Assembly (NCBI GenBank): GCA_937863905.1
Contig: CALMHV010000381.1
Location: 1 to 9,173, forward strand
Origin: an uncultured Bacillota bacterium
GTDB taxonomy: Bacteria; Bacillota; Sulfobacillia; UBA995; UBA9673
Reading direction: 5' to 3'
DNA length: 9,173 bases
The notes under the pieces are model-generated. The model was not told the origin of the DNA, made no database searches, and saw only the letters and a list, made by a program, of their open reading frames with translations. Shown piece after piece: positions 1-6,239 of this stretch. A program made the position numbers and the translations under genes. Each line of letters begins with the position of its first letter. Positions within the stretch are counted from its first letter, which is position 1.

Positions 1-23
1 CAGCCAGGGTTGAGGAGTGGCCG

Positions 24-1136
24 ATGAGCCCCTTCCTGAGATGGAAATTCCGGAGCCGCGATCCCGTCGGCCGAAGGCTTCAGGCTTGGTACCAGAAGAA
101 GCAGCTTGAGCGCGGCCCCCGCATCGTGGCCATCGGGGGCGGGACGGGCCTGCCCGTCGTTCTTCGCGGCCTGAAGAACTACACCGCCAACCTCACCGCT
201 ATCGTCACCGTCGCCGACGACGGCGGTTCCTCGGGACGGCTGCGCGAGGAACTCGGCATCCTGCCCCCGGGCGACATCCGCAACTGCCTGGTGGCCCTGG
301 CCGACACGGAGCCGCTGATGGAGAGCCTTTTCCAGCACCGTTTCAACCGCGGCGCCGGCCTGGCCGGGCACACGTTCGGCAACCTCTTCATCGCCGCGAT
401 GACCGAGGTGACCGGGGACTTCGAGGCGGCGGTGATGGAGTCGAGCCGCGTCCTCAAGGTGCGCGGAACGGTCCTGCCCTCGACCCTCGACAACGTCTTC
501 CTCGAGGCCGAACTGGCCGACGGCCGCGTGGTCTCCGGCGAGACGGCCATCGTTGCCCAGGCCCGCGAGACGAGCATCCGGCGCGTGAGACTGCGGCCCT
601 CCGAACCGAAGGCCCTCCCGGCCGCGGTGCGGGCCATCGAGTCGGCCGACGCCGTCATCCTGGGGCCGGGGAGTCTCTTCACCAGCATCGTCCCGAACCT
701 GCTCGTGCCGGGCATCCGGCGGGCCGTCTCCCGCGTCGCGTCCAGGGGCGTGCCCGTGGCCCTGGTCGTGAACGTCATGACCCAGCCCGGCGAGACCACG
801 GGCTACAGCGCCACCCAGCACCTCGACGTCGTGAAGGACCTTGTCGGCGGAGGGGTAAACTGGGCCATCGTGAACGCCGAGCGGATACCCATCGATCTCA
901 AACGGAAGTACGAGAACGACGGCGCCGCCGTCGTGGCCGCTCCTCCGGGTCTTTTGGAGCGACAGGGAATGAGGGTGCTCCGCGCCCGCTTGCTGGACAC
1001 CCCGGCCCTGGACGGCGGAGAGGCCGGCGGGCTGGTCCGCCATGACCCTGACCGCCTGGCCCACGCCATTCTTCGGATGATAGGTCGGCTGCCGCCGTCG
1101 GCCGATCGCCGGGGGGGAGGTCGTCGGACCCGGTGA
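24..1136 (+). CDS. yvcK: YvcK / CofD-like gluconeogenesis factor
   Basis: This is a cytoplasmic nucleotide-sugar-binding regulator of the YvcK family, related to the CofD (2-phospho-L-lactate transferase) fold. In Gram-positives YvcK is needed for growth on gluconeogenic carbon sources and for normal cell-wall synthesis and shape; it binds UDP-sugars and is not known to be an enzyme. The family motifs are all present: GGGTGLP at residues 38-44, TVADDGGSSGRLR at 62-74, PPGDIRNC at 81-88, GHTFGNL at 115-121, GPGSLFTSI at 214-222, and NVMTQPGETTGYSATQH at about 250-266. At 370 aa it is longer than the usual 310-330 because of a basic extension of about 30 residues before the first glycine loop and an Arg/Gly-rich tail. 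The ATG at 24 has a GAGGAG ribosome binding site at 12-17. Its stop overlaps the whiA start (GTGA, 1133-1136), the standard yvcK-whiA arrangement. The family call is firm; the physiological role is inferred. Confidence 0.95.
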   Translation: MSPFLRWKFRSRDPVGRRLQAWYQKKQLERGPRIVAIGGGTGLPVVLRGLKNYTANLTAIVTVADDGGSSGRLREELGILPPGDIRNCLVALADTEPLMESLFQHRFNRGAGLAGHTFGNLFIAAMTEVTGDFEAAVMESSRVLKVRGTVLPSTLDNVFLEAELADGRVVSGETAIVAQARETSIRRVRLRPSEPKALPAAVRAIESADAVILGPGSLFTSIVPNLLVPGIRRAVSRVASRGVPVALVVNVMTQPGETTGYSATQHLDVVKDLVGGGVNWAIVNAERIPIDLKRKYENDGAAVVAAPPGLLERQGMRVLRARLLDTPALDGGEAGGLVRHDPDRLAHAILRMIGRLPPSADRRGGGRRTR

Positions 1137-2032
1137 GCCTCGCCGAGGACGTGAAGTCGGAACTCTCTGTGGCTCCCTCCGACAAGGCCTGCTGCCGGGA
1201 TTGGGAGAGGCGCGGTTTCCTCGAGTGCTGGGGCCAGGAACAGTCCCCGCGCCTCCGCGTCGCGGCCGACTACGGGCCGGTCGCCCGGCGGCTCTACGCC
1301 CTCCTCCGCGACGCCGGAGCCGAGCGGGTGAAGGTCGCCCGCCGGCCCAACGGGGGCTACGTCGTCGTCGCCGTCAGGACCCAGACGGCGGCGATGGCCC
1401 CCGCCGCCGACATCCTCCCGCGAACGCGTTGCTGCCGGCGGAGCTACCTCCGCGGCTGCTTCCTGGCCCGGGGGTTCCTCAGCACCACGGGCCACGGCTA
1501 CCACTGGGAGGTCAAGACGCCGAGCGAGAGCCAGGCCGGGCGGGTGCGGAAGGTCCTCGACGCTCTCGGCTTGCGCGGCACGCGGGTCGGCCGTTGGCAG
1601 CGGGGCTGGGTGACCTACATGAAGGATTCCACCCAGATCGCCGACTGGCTTCGGAGCATCGGGGCCCACGGCTCGCTGCTTGAACTTGAGAACACGCTGG
1701 TGCAGCGAGACATGAGAAACCGGGTCACCCGGCAGGTCAACTACGAGACAGCCAACGTCGAACGCACGGTCAACGCGGCCATGCGCCACATCGACGACAT
1801 CGAATTGATCGCGAAAACCATCGGGCTGCTGAACCTGCCGCCGGCTCTGAGAGCCCTCGCCGAAGCGCGGCTGGCCCAGCCCGACGCCAATCTCGCGGAG
1901 TTGGCCGCGTCCCTCGACCCACCCATCAGCAAGTCCGGTGTCAGCCACCGCCTGCGCCGCATTGCCGCCTGGGCCGACCGGGTGAGGCAAGACCAGTTGC
2001 GGCGCGGCGCGTCCCGCGTACCGTCCCGCTGA
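1133..2032 (+). CDS. whiA: DNA-binding protein WhiA
   Basis: This is a WhiA-family DNA-binding protein. In Streptomyces, WhiA works with WhiB in sporulation-septation control; in Bacillus it affects division and chromosome segregation. The protein combines a degenerate LAGLIDADG homing-endonuclease-like domain with a C-terminal helix-turn-helix. Visible signatures are the N-terminal WhiA segment (AEDVKSELS, residues 4-12), the double-Cys block CCRRSYLRGCFLARGFLS at about 100-117, YMKDSTQIADWL at 162-173, the conserved NYETANVERTVNAA at 203-216, and a helix-turn-helix ending in ISKSGVSHRLRRI (265-277). At 299 aa it is slightly shorter than typical members (about 310-330). The start is GTG, overlapping the yvcK stop by four bases, with a G-rich GGAGG site at 1116-1120, 12 bases upstream. 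Translational coupling to yvcK is likely. Sporulation in this organism cannot be inferred, since WhiA also occurs in non-sporulating species. Confidence 0.94.
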   Translation: MSLAEDVKSELSVAPSDKACCRDWERRGFLECWGQEQSPRLRVAADYGPVARRLYALLRDAGAERVKVARRPNGGYVVVAVRTQTAAMAPAADILPRTRCCRRSYLRGCFLARGFLSTTGHGYHWEVKTPSESQAGRVRKVLDALGLRGTRVGRWQRGWVTYMKDSTQIADWLRSIGAHGSLLELENTLVQRDMRNRVTRQVNYETANVERTVNAAMRHIDDIELIAKTIGLLNLPPALRALAEARLAQPDANLAELAASLDPPISKSGVSHRLRRIAAWADRVRQDQLRRGASRVPSR

Positions 2033-2067
2033 ACGCGGCGTCCCCGCTATCTGCCACATTTCGACCC

Positions 2068-2096
2068 TTGAACCGCCGGCCCTGAAGCGGTTTAAT
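2068..2096 (+). promoter_or_regulatory. Candidate sigma-A promoter inside an inverted repeat, upstream of hdrC
   Basis: TTGAAC (2068-2073; 4 of 6 match to TTGACA) and TTTAAT (2091-2096; 5 of 6 match to TATAAT) are separated by exactly 17 bases. They lie in an AT-richer spacer within a GC-rich window and point toward the hdr-flx genes. The same bases form an inverted repeat: TTGAACCGC (2068-2076) pairs with GCGGTTTAA (2087-2095) over nine positions with one G-T wobble and a 10-base loop. The repeat could be an operator overlapping the promoter. It could instead be a weak hairpin terminator after whiA, although no T-tract follows it. A start just downstream would give a leader of about 165 bases. 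The call rests on pattern matching alone. Confidence 0.4.
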
Positions 2097-2162
2097 TGAG
2101 GCTGGATACTGACCAGGTACGGACCGCTCTCGGGGAGGAAATACCGGGAAACCGAAGAAATA

Positions 2163-2176
2163 TCGCGAAAACGCGA
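2163..2176 (+). other. Short hairpin in the hdrC leader
   Basis: The bases TCGCG-AAAA-CGCGA form a perfect 5-bp inverted repeat with a four-base A loop. They lie in the 237-base whiA-hdrC spacer, about 95 bases before the hdrC start. No T-run follows, so it is not a standard intrinsic terminator. It may be a leader RNA structure or chance. Confidence 0.2.
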
Positions 2177-2252
2177 CTAAGCAAGAGAGACAATGAGCGG
2201 TTCTAACATATCGCGGCACGGTTCGGATTTGCGCGTCAATTTGGGTCGCCTT

Positions 2253-2258
2253 GGGAGG
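2253..2258 (+). promoter_or_regulatory. Ribosome binding site of hdrC
   Basis: GGGAGG lies 11 bases before the ATG at 2270 and supports that start over the internal in-frame ATG at 2345, which would leave only a few residues before the first cluster motif. The stop codon of a possible 22-codon leader ORF (2259-2261) directly abuts this site. Confidence 0.6.
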
Positions 2259-2269
2259 TAGAGAACCTC

Positions 2270-2863
2270 ATGCCCAACCTCAAGTCCCCGCTCCTGGTGA
2301 GCGGGGGGCCCGAGAAGAGGGTCTTTCTGGGCGAAGTCGATGCCATGGCCGCCACCCACGTCGCAGCCTGCTACCAGTGTGGCAAGTGCTCCGGTGGGTG
2401 CCCCCTGTCTTTCGCCATGGACTATCAGCCGCGGCAGATCATGCGCTTGGTCCAGATGGGGTTGGCCGACGAGGCCCTGGCCTCGAACACCATCTGGGTC
2501 TGCGCCACCTGCTACACGTGCACCTCGAGGTGCCCGCGGGACATCGACATCGCCGGGGTGATGGATGCCCTGCGCTTCATGGCTCGCCGCAGAGGCTTCC
2601 GGCCGGGCGACCGCAACGTCGGCGTCTTCCACCGGTCCTTCCTGAACGGCGTGAAGCGTTTCGGGCGGTCGCACGAACTCATGCTGTTTGTCGAGTACAA
2701 GCTCGGAACGATGCGGCTGACGGAAGACCTGCCGCTTGGCGCGAAGATGCTGGCCAAGAACAAGATGGCCATCCTCCCCGAGATCACCAAGGGGCGCGCC
2801 GAGATCGCGGCTCTCTTCCGCGAGTCCGCCAGGGGCGCCGAAAAGGGAGGGGACAAGCTGTGA
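2270..2863 (+). CDS. hdrC: Heterodisulfide reductase subunit C (HdrC)
   Basis: This is the iron-sulfur subunit that carries electrons from the flavin subunit HdrA to the catalytic subunit HdrB. It has two classical 4Fe-4S motifs: C34-x2-C37-x2-C40-x3-C44-P and C78-x2-C81-x2-C84-x3-C88-P. Both sit in the family context CYQCGKCSGGCP and CATCYTCTSRCP, with the conserved segment DYQPRQIMRLVQMG (51-64) between them. At 197 aa it matches the usual soluble HdrC size. No membrane segment is visible, so this is the cytoplasmic HdrABC type and not the membrane HdrDE type. The C-terminal third (about 110-197) is helical and typical of the family. It is the first gene of a seven-gene cluster. Its stop overlaps the hdrB start (GTGA, 2860-2863), so the two are probably translationally coupled, as expected for partners that bind directly. 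Confidence 0.95.
   Translation: MPNLKSPLLVSGGPEKRVFLGEVDAMAATHVAACYQCGKCSGGCPLSFAMDYQPRQIMRLVQMGLADEALASNTIWVCATCYTCTSRCPRDIDIAGVMDALRFMARRRGFRPGDRNVGVFHRSFLNGVKRFGRSHELMLFVEYKLGTMRLTEDLPLGAKMLAKNKMAILPEITKGRAEIAALFRESARGAEKGGDKL
2845..2850 (+). promoter_or_regulatory. Ribosome binding site deciding the hdrB start
   Basis: GGGAGG, nine bases before the GTG at 2860, lies inside the 3' end of hdrC. It fixes the hdrB start at 2860, even though the hdrB frame stays open upstream to 2251 across hdrC. Confidence 0.65.
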
Positions 2864-3744
2864 GCGGCCAGTCTGTGCGGTACTCCTACTATCCAGGCTG
2901 CAGTCTCCACTCCACCGCGCGCGAGTACAACGTCTCGGTGCGAGCCGTGGCTCAGGCCGCCGGTGTGGAGCTTGTCGAGGTTCCCGACTGGAACTGCTGC
3001 GGGGCGACGTCGGCGCACGCCACCGACCCGTTCCTGGCCTTCGCTCTCCCGGCCCGCGTTCTGCTCCAGGCCGAGGAGTCGGGGCTCGACATCCTGGCTC
3101 CCTGTGCCGCGTGTTACGGACGGCTCATGACCGCCAAAGAAGAGGCGCATCGCCGGCCCGACCTGGTCGCCCGGTTCGAGAAGGCCATCGGCCGCAAGCT
3201 CGGCCCCGCTCCCCGGATTCTGAACGTCCTGGAGTTCCTGGCGGAGCCGAAGGTCACGGAGACCATCGCCGCCGGTCTGAAGCGCCCCCTCACGGACCTC
3301 AAGGTGGCGCCGTACTACGGCTGCCTCCTCGTCCGGCCGTCCAAGGTGACCCATTTCGACGACGCCGAGCGGCCGACCAGCATGGACAAGATTCTGGCGA
3401 GCGTGGGCGCCACGCCCGTGGACTTCCCGGGCAAGACGGAGTGCTGCGGGGCGAGCCTGGGTATCAGCCGCGTCGACCTCGTCGTGGAGCTCTCGGGACG
3501 CATCGTGCAGCAGGCCAAACACGCGGGCGCCGAGGCCATCGCCGTGGCCTGTCCGCTGTGCCAGACGAACCTGGACGGCCGGCAGGGAACGGCCGCGGCT
3601 AAACTCGGCGAGGCGTTCGGCCTGCCCATCTACTACATCACCGAACTCGTGGCTTTAGCCCTTGGTGTGGCCCCGGGCCGGCTCGGCCTGGGTAAGCACT
3701 TGACCAACTCGCTGGCGCTCCTGAGACAGAAGAAGCTGGCGTGA
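2860..3744 (+). CDS. hdrB: Heterodisulfide reductase subunit B (HdrB), catalytic
   Basis: This is the catalytic disulfide-reducing subunit, with two CCG domains, each predicted to hold a non-cubane [4Fe-4S] cluster as in methanogen HdrB. Domain 1 has C14, C46-C47 (NCCG), and C82/C85 (CAAC). Domain 2 has C155, C195-C196 (ECCG), and C231/C234 (CPLC). The spacing C-x31-CC-x34-C-x2-C in domain 1 and C-x39-CC-x34-C-x2-C in domain 2 fits the family signature, and no cysteine is missing. From the GTG at 2860 the protein is 294 aa, the normal length. The frame is open back to 2251, but that extension only reads hdrC out of frame. In methanogens the substrate is the CoM-S-S-CoB heterodisulfide; in bacteria it is generally unknown, with the DsrC trisulfide proposed in sulfate reducers. 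No such substrate protein is encoded here. A 31-base gap separates it from hdrA. Confidence 0.95.
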   Translation: MSGQSVRYSYYPGCSLHSTAREYNVSVRAVAQAAGVELVEVPDWNCCGATSAHATDPFLAFALPARVLLQAEESGLDILAPCAACYGRLMTAKEEAHRRPDLVARFEKAIGRKLGPAPRILNVLEFLAEPKVTETIAAGLKRPLTDLKVAPYYGCLLVRPSKVTHFDDAERPTSMDKILASVGATPVDFPGKTECCGASLGISRVDLVVELSGRIVQQAKHAGAEAIAVACPLCQTNLDGRQGTAAAKLGEAFGLPIYYITELVALALGVAPGRLGLGKHLTNSLALLRQKKLA

Positions 3745-3775
3745 CGATTTTGCGGAGTAAGGAGAGATCGCCCAG

Positions 3776-5782
3776 ATGAAGAGAGTCGGGGTATTTCTCT
3801 GCTGGTGCGGGTCGAACATCGCCGGCACCGTGGACGTCGGCAAGGTGGCCGAGCAGGCCCGCCGGCTGCCGGGCGTCGTCCACGTCGAGGAGAACAAGTA
3901 TACCTGCTCCGAACCCGGACAGGCCGCCATCGTCAAGGCCATCAAGGACCAGCGACTCGATCGGGTGGTCGTGGCCTCCTGCTCGCCGCGCCTCCACGAG
4001 GCGACCTTCCGGCGCACCGTCGAGAGCGCCGGGCTCAACCCGTACTTCTTCGAGATGGCCAACGTCCGGGAGCACTGCTCCTGGATTCATACCGACAAGG
4101 AGACCGCTACGCCCAAGGCCTTCGACCTGGTGCGCATGGCGGTGGCCAAGGCCCTGCGCAACGAGGCTCTGACGCGCGGGAGCATCACCATCGAGAAGAG
4201 GGCTCTGGTCATCGGTGCCGGCATCGCCGGCATCCAGGCGGCCCTCGACATCGCCGACGCCGGGCACGAGGTCATCCTGCTGGAGCGCGAGCCGACCATC
4301 GGCGGGCGCATGGCTCAGTTGGACAAGACCTTCCCGACCCTGGACTGCTCGCAGTGCATCCTGACGCCTAAGATGGTCGACGCGGCGAAGCACCCGAACA
4401 TCACCCTCTACACCTGGTCCGAGCTTGAGAAGGTCGCGGGGTACATCGGGAACTTCACCGTGACCATCCGGCGGAAGGCCCGGGGCGTCGACGAGACCCT
4501 GTGCACCGGCTGCGGTGTCTGCCAGAGCAAGTGCCCGGTGAAGGTCCCGAGCGAGTTCGACGAGGGCATGGGGATGCGGAAGGCCATCTACTCCCCGTTC
4601 CCGCAGGCCGTCCCGAACAGGCCGGTCATGGACAGGGCCAACTGCACCTTCTTCAAGACCGGGAAGTGCAAGATCTGCGAGAGGTTCTGCGAGGCCAAGG
4701 CCATCCGCTTCGACCAGGAGGACAGTCTCATCGAGGTCAAGGTCGGGGCCATCGTCACGGCCACGGGTTTCGACCTCTTCAAGGTCGAGAAATACGGCGA
4801 GTACGGCTACGGGCTCTACCCGGACGTCATCAACTCGCTTCAGTTCGAGCGCCTCGTGAACGCCTCGGGCCCGACCGACGGCAAGATAAAGAAGCCCTCG
4901 GACCACGAAATCCCGAAGAGCGTGGCCTTCGTCCTCTGCGTCGGTTCGCGCGACGAGCAGAAGGGAACCACCTATTGCTCCCGCGCCTGCTGCATGTATT
5001 CCATCAAGCACGCCATCCAGTTCCGCGACAAGGTCAAGGACGGGCGGGCCTACGTGTTCTACATGGACATCCGGACGCCCGGCAAGAGCTACGAGGAGTT
5101 CTACAAGCGGGCCGCCGTCGACTACGGGGTCGAGTTCATCCGCGGCCGGCCGTCCAAGATCTTTAGCCGGAACGGTAAGCTGGTCCTGAAGGCCGAGGAC
5201 ACCCTCCTCGGGCGGCCCATCGAGGTCGAGGTGGAGATGGTCGTTCTGGCCCCGGCCATGCTGGCCAGGAACGACGCGGCCAAGATCGCCCAGACCATGA
5301 GCATCTCCTACGACGGGTACGGCTTCCTCAACGAAGCCCACCCGAAGCTGCGTCCGGTGGAGACGAACACCGCCGGCATCTTCCTGGCCGGCGTGTGCCA
5401 GGGACCGAAGGATATCCCGGACACGGTGGCCCAGGCCAGCGCGGCCGCGTCCAAGGTCATCGGCCTGCTCTCTCACGAGCAGATGGCGACCGAACCGATG
5501 ATCGCCAGGGTCAGCGAGGCCCTGTGCTCGGGCTGCCTGTGGTGCAAGCCTATCTGCCCCTACCAGGCCATCGAGGCTAAGACCATCACGGAGAAGATCC
5601 AAGGCAAAGTAGTCTCGCGCGAGGTGGCCGCGGTGAACTCCGGTCTCTGCCAGGGTTGCGGCGCCTGCACCGTGGCCTGCCGTGACGGGGCCATGAATAT
5701 CTCCGGCTTCACGAACGACCAACTGTTGGCCGAGGTTGACGAACTCCTGGGCGCGAGTCGCCCGGCGTGCGCGGCCGAATAG
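3776..5782 (+). CDS. hdrA: Heterodisulfide reductase subunit A (HdrA), FAD electron-bifurcating subunit
   Basis: This is the flavin hub of the complex. Its FAD takes electron pairs from the Flx side and is predicted to split them between ferredoxin and HdrC/HdrB. Domains in order: an N-terminal HdrA domain (GVFLCWCGSNIAG, residues 5-17; YTCSEPGQ, 42-49); a thioredoxin-reductase-like FAD domain with GAGIAG at 147-152 and the HdrA signature DCSQCILTPKM at 190-200; an inserted ferredoxin region with C243/C246/C249/C253 and C290/C298/C301/C305; a conserved Cys patch C388/C401/C405/C406; the second FAD-binding half ending TAGIFLAGVCQGPKDIPD (532-549); and a C-terminal ferredoxin domain with C584/C587/C590/C594 and C625/C628/C631/C635. 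Its 668 aa is the usual size. No in-frame TGA suggests selenocysteine. The ATG at 3776 follows AAGGAGA (3759-3765). It is followed after 18 bases by mvhD/flxD, as in many Hdr operons. Confidence 0.96.
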   Translation: MKRVGVFLCWCGSNIAGTVDVGKVAEQARRLPGVVHVEENKYTCSEPGQAAIVKAIKDQRLDRVVVASCSPRLHEATFRRTVESAGLNPYFFEMANVREHCSWIHTDKETATPKAFDLVRMAVAKALRNEALTRGSITIEKRALVIGAGIAGIQAALDIADAGHEVILLEREPTIGGRMAQLDKTFPTLDCSQCILTPKMVDAAKHPNITLYTWSELEKVAGYIGNFTVTIRRKARGVDETLCTGCGVCQSKCPVKVPSEFDEGMGMRKAIYSPFPQAVPNRPVMDRANCTFFKTGKCKICERFCEAKAIRFDQEDSLIEVKVGAIVTATGFDLFKVEKYGEYGYGLYPDVINSLQFERLVNASGPTDGKIKKPSDHEIPKSVAFVLCVGSRDEQKGTTYCSRACCMYSIKHAIQFRDKVKDGRAYVFYMDIRTPGKSYEEFYKRAAVDYGVEFIRGRPSKIFSRNGKLVLKAEDTLLGRPIEVEVEMVVLAPAMLARNDAAKIAQTMSISYDGYGFLNEAHPKLRPVETNTAGIFLAGVCQGPKDIPDTVAQASAAASKVIGLLSHEQMATEPMIARVSEALCSGCLWCKPICPYQAIEAKTITEKIQGKVVSREVAAVNSGLCQGCGACTVACRDGAMNISGFTNDQLLAEVDELLGASRPACAAE

Positions 5783-5800
5783 AGAGGGAGGGCTTAGGCA

Positions 5801-6223
5801 ATGGCCACAAGCCAGGAGCCGGTCATCGTCGGCTTCCTCTGTAACTGGTGCTCGTACGCCGGGGCGGACTCGGCCGGCACGGGGCGGATGGTCCAGCCGA
5901 CCAACGTCCGCATCATCCGGGTCCCGTGCTCGGGCCGGGTGAACCCCAGGTTCATCCTGCGCGCCTTCCAGCGCGGGGCGGACGGGGTGCTCGTCTCGGG
6001 CTGCCACCCGAACGACTGTCACTACTCGACCGGCAACTTTTTCGCGCGGCGGCGTCTCCTGCTGCTCAAGCGGTATCTCGAGTACCTCGGCATCGAGCCG
6101 GCGCGTTTTGAGACCCACTGGGTCTCGGCCTCGGAAGGCCAGAAGTGGGCCGAGGTCGTGCGGTCGATGGCCGAGCGGGTGAAGGCCCTCGGCCCCAGCC
6201 CGAAGCTTCCCAGTCTGCTGTAG
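5801..6223 (+). CDS. mvhD: MvhD/FlxD-type iron-sulfur subunit
   Basis: This is a small iron-sulfur protein of the MvhD/FlpD/FlxD family. It connects an electron-donating module to HdrA and in known structures carries a [2Fe-2S] cluster. The family pattern is clear: GFLCNWCSYAGAD (11-23; C14, C17), the RVPCSGRVNP block (40-49; C43), and GCHPNDCHY (67-75; C68, C73). At 140 aa it is a stand-alone MvhD, not the HdrA-MvhD fusion seen in some genomes. It sits directly between hdrA and the flx genes, which fits the predicted position of the protein as the bridge between HdrA and FlxABC; it corresponds to flxD in FlxABCD naming. The ATG at 5801 has GGGAGGG at 5786-5792. No hydrogenase subunits (MvhA/MvhG) are encoded in the window, so the hydrogenase part of the inherited family name should not be read literally. 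Confidence 0.93.
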   Translation: MATSQEPVIVGFLCNWCSYAGADSAGTGRMVQPTNVRIIRVPCSGRVNPRFILRAFQRGADGVLVSGCHPNDCHYSTGNFFARRRLLLLKRYLEYLGIEPARFETHWVSASEGQKWAEVVRSMAERVKALGPSPKLPSLL

Positions 6224-6239
6224 GCGGGAGGGACAGAGA

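Noticed and set aside
1..13. Possible end of an upstream gene (frame 2 reads to a TGA at 11-13), which could be rapZ by synteny
   Set aside because: Only three codons are visible, far too few to identify a gene.
803..2059. A 418-codon - strand frame opposite yvcK and whiA, and similar ones at 6066-7217 and 7187-8317
   Set aside because: These are the same GC-driven shadow effect; none shows domain motifs or ribosome binding sites, and all lie opposite clear genes.
2068..2095. Rho-independent terminator of whiA
   Set aside because: The stem is good but no T-tract follows (TTGAG comes next). It is kept only as an alternative reading of the inverted repeat.
1941..2219. A 92-codon - strand frame covering much of the whiA-hdrC spacer
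   Set aside because: It runs into the 3' end of whiA in antisense, has no recognisable motif, and would cover the promoter-like and hairpin elements.
2251..2859. Upstream extension of the hdrB frame to a 497-aa protein
   Set aside because: The added 203 residues are hdrC read out of frame. HdrB homology begins just after the GTG at 2860, which has its own ribosome binding site.
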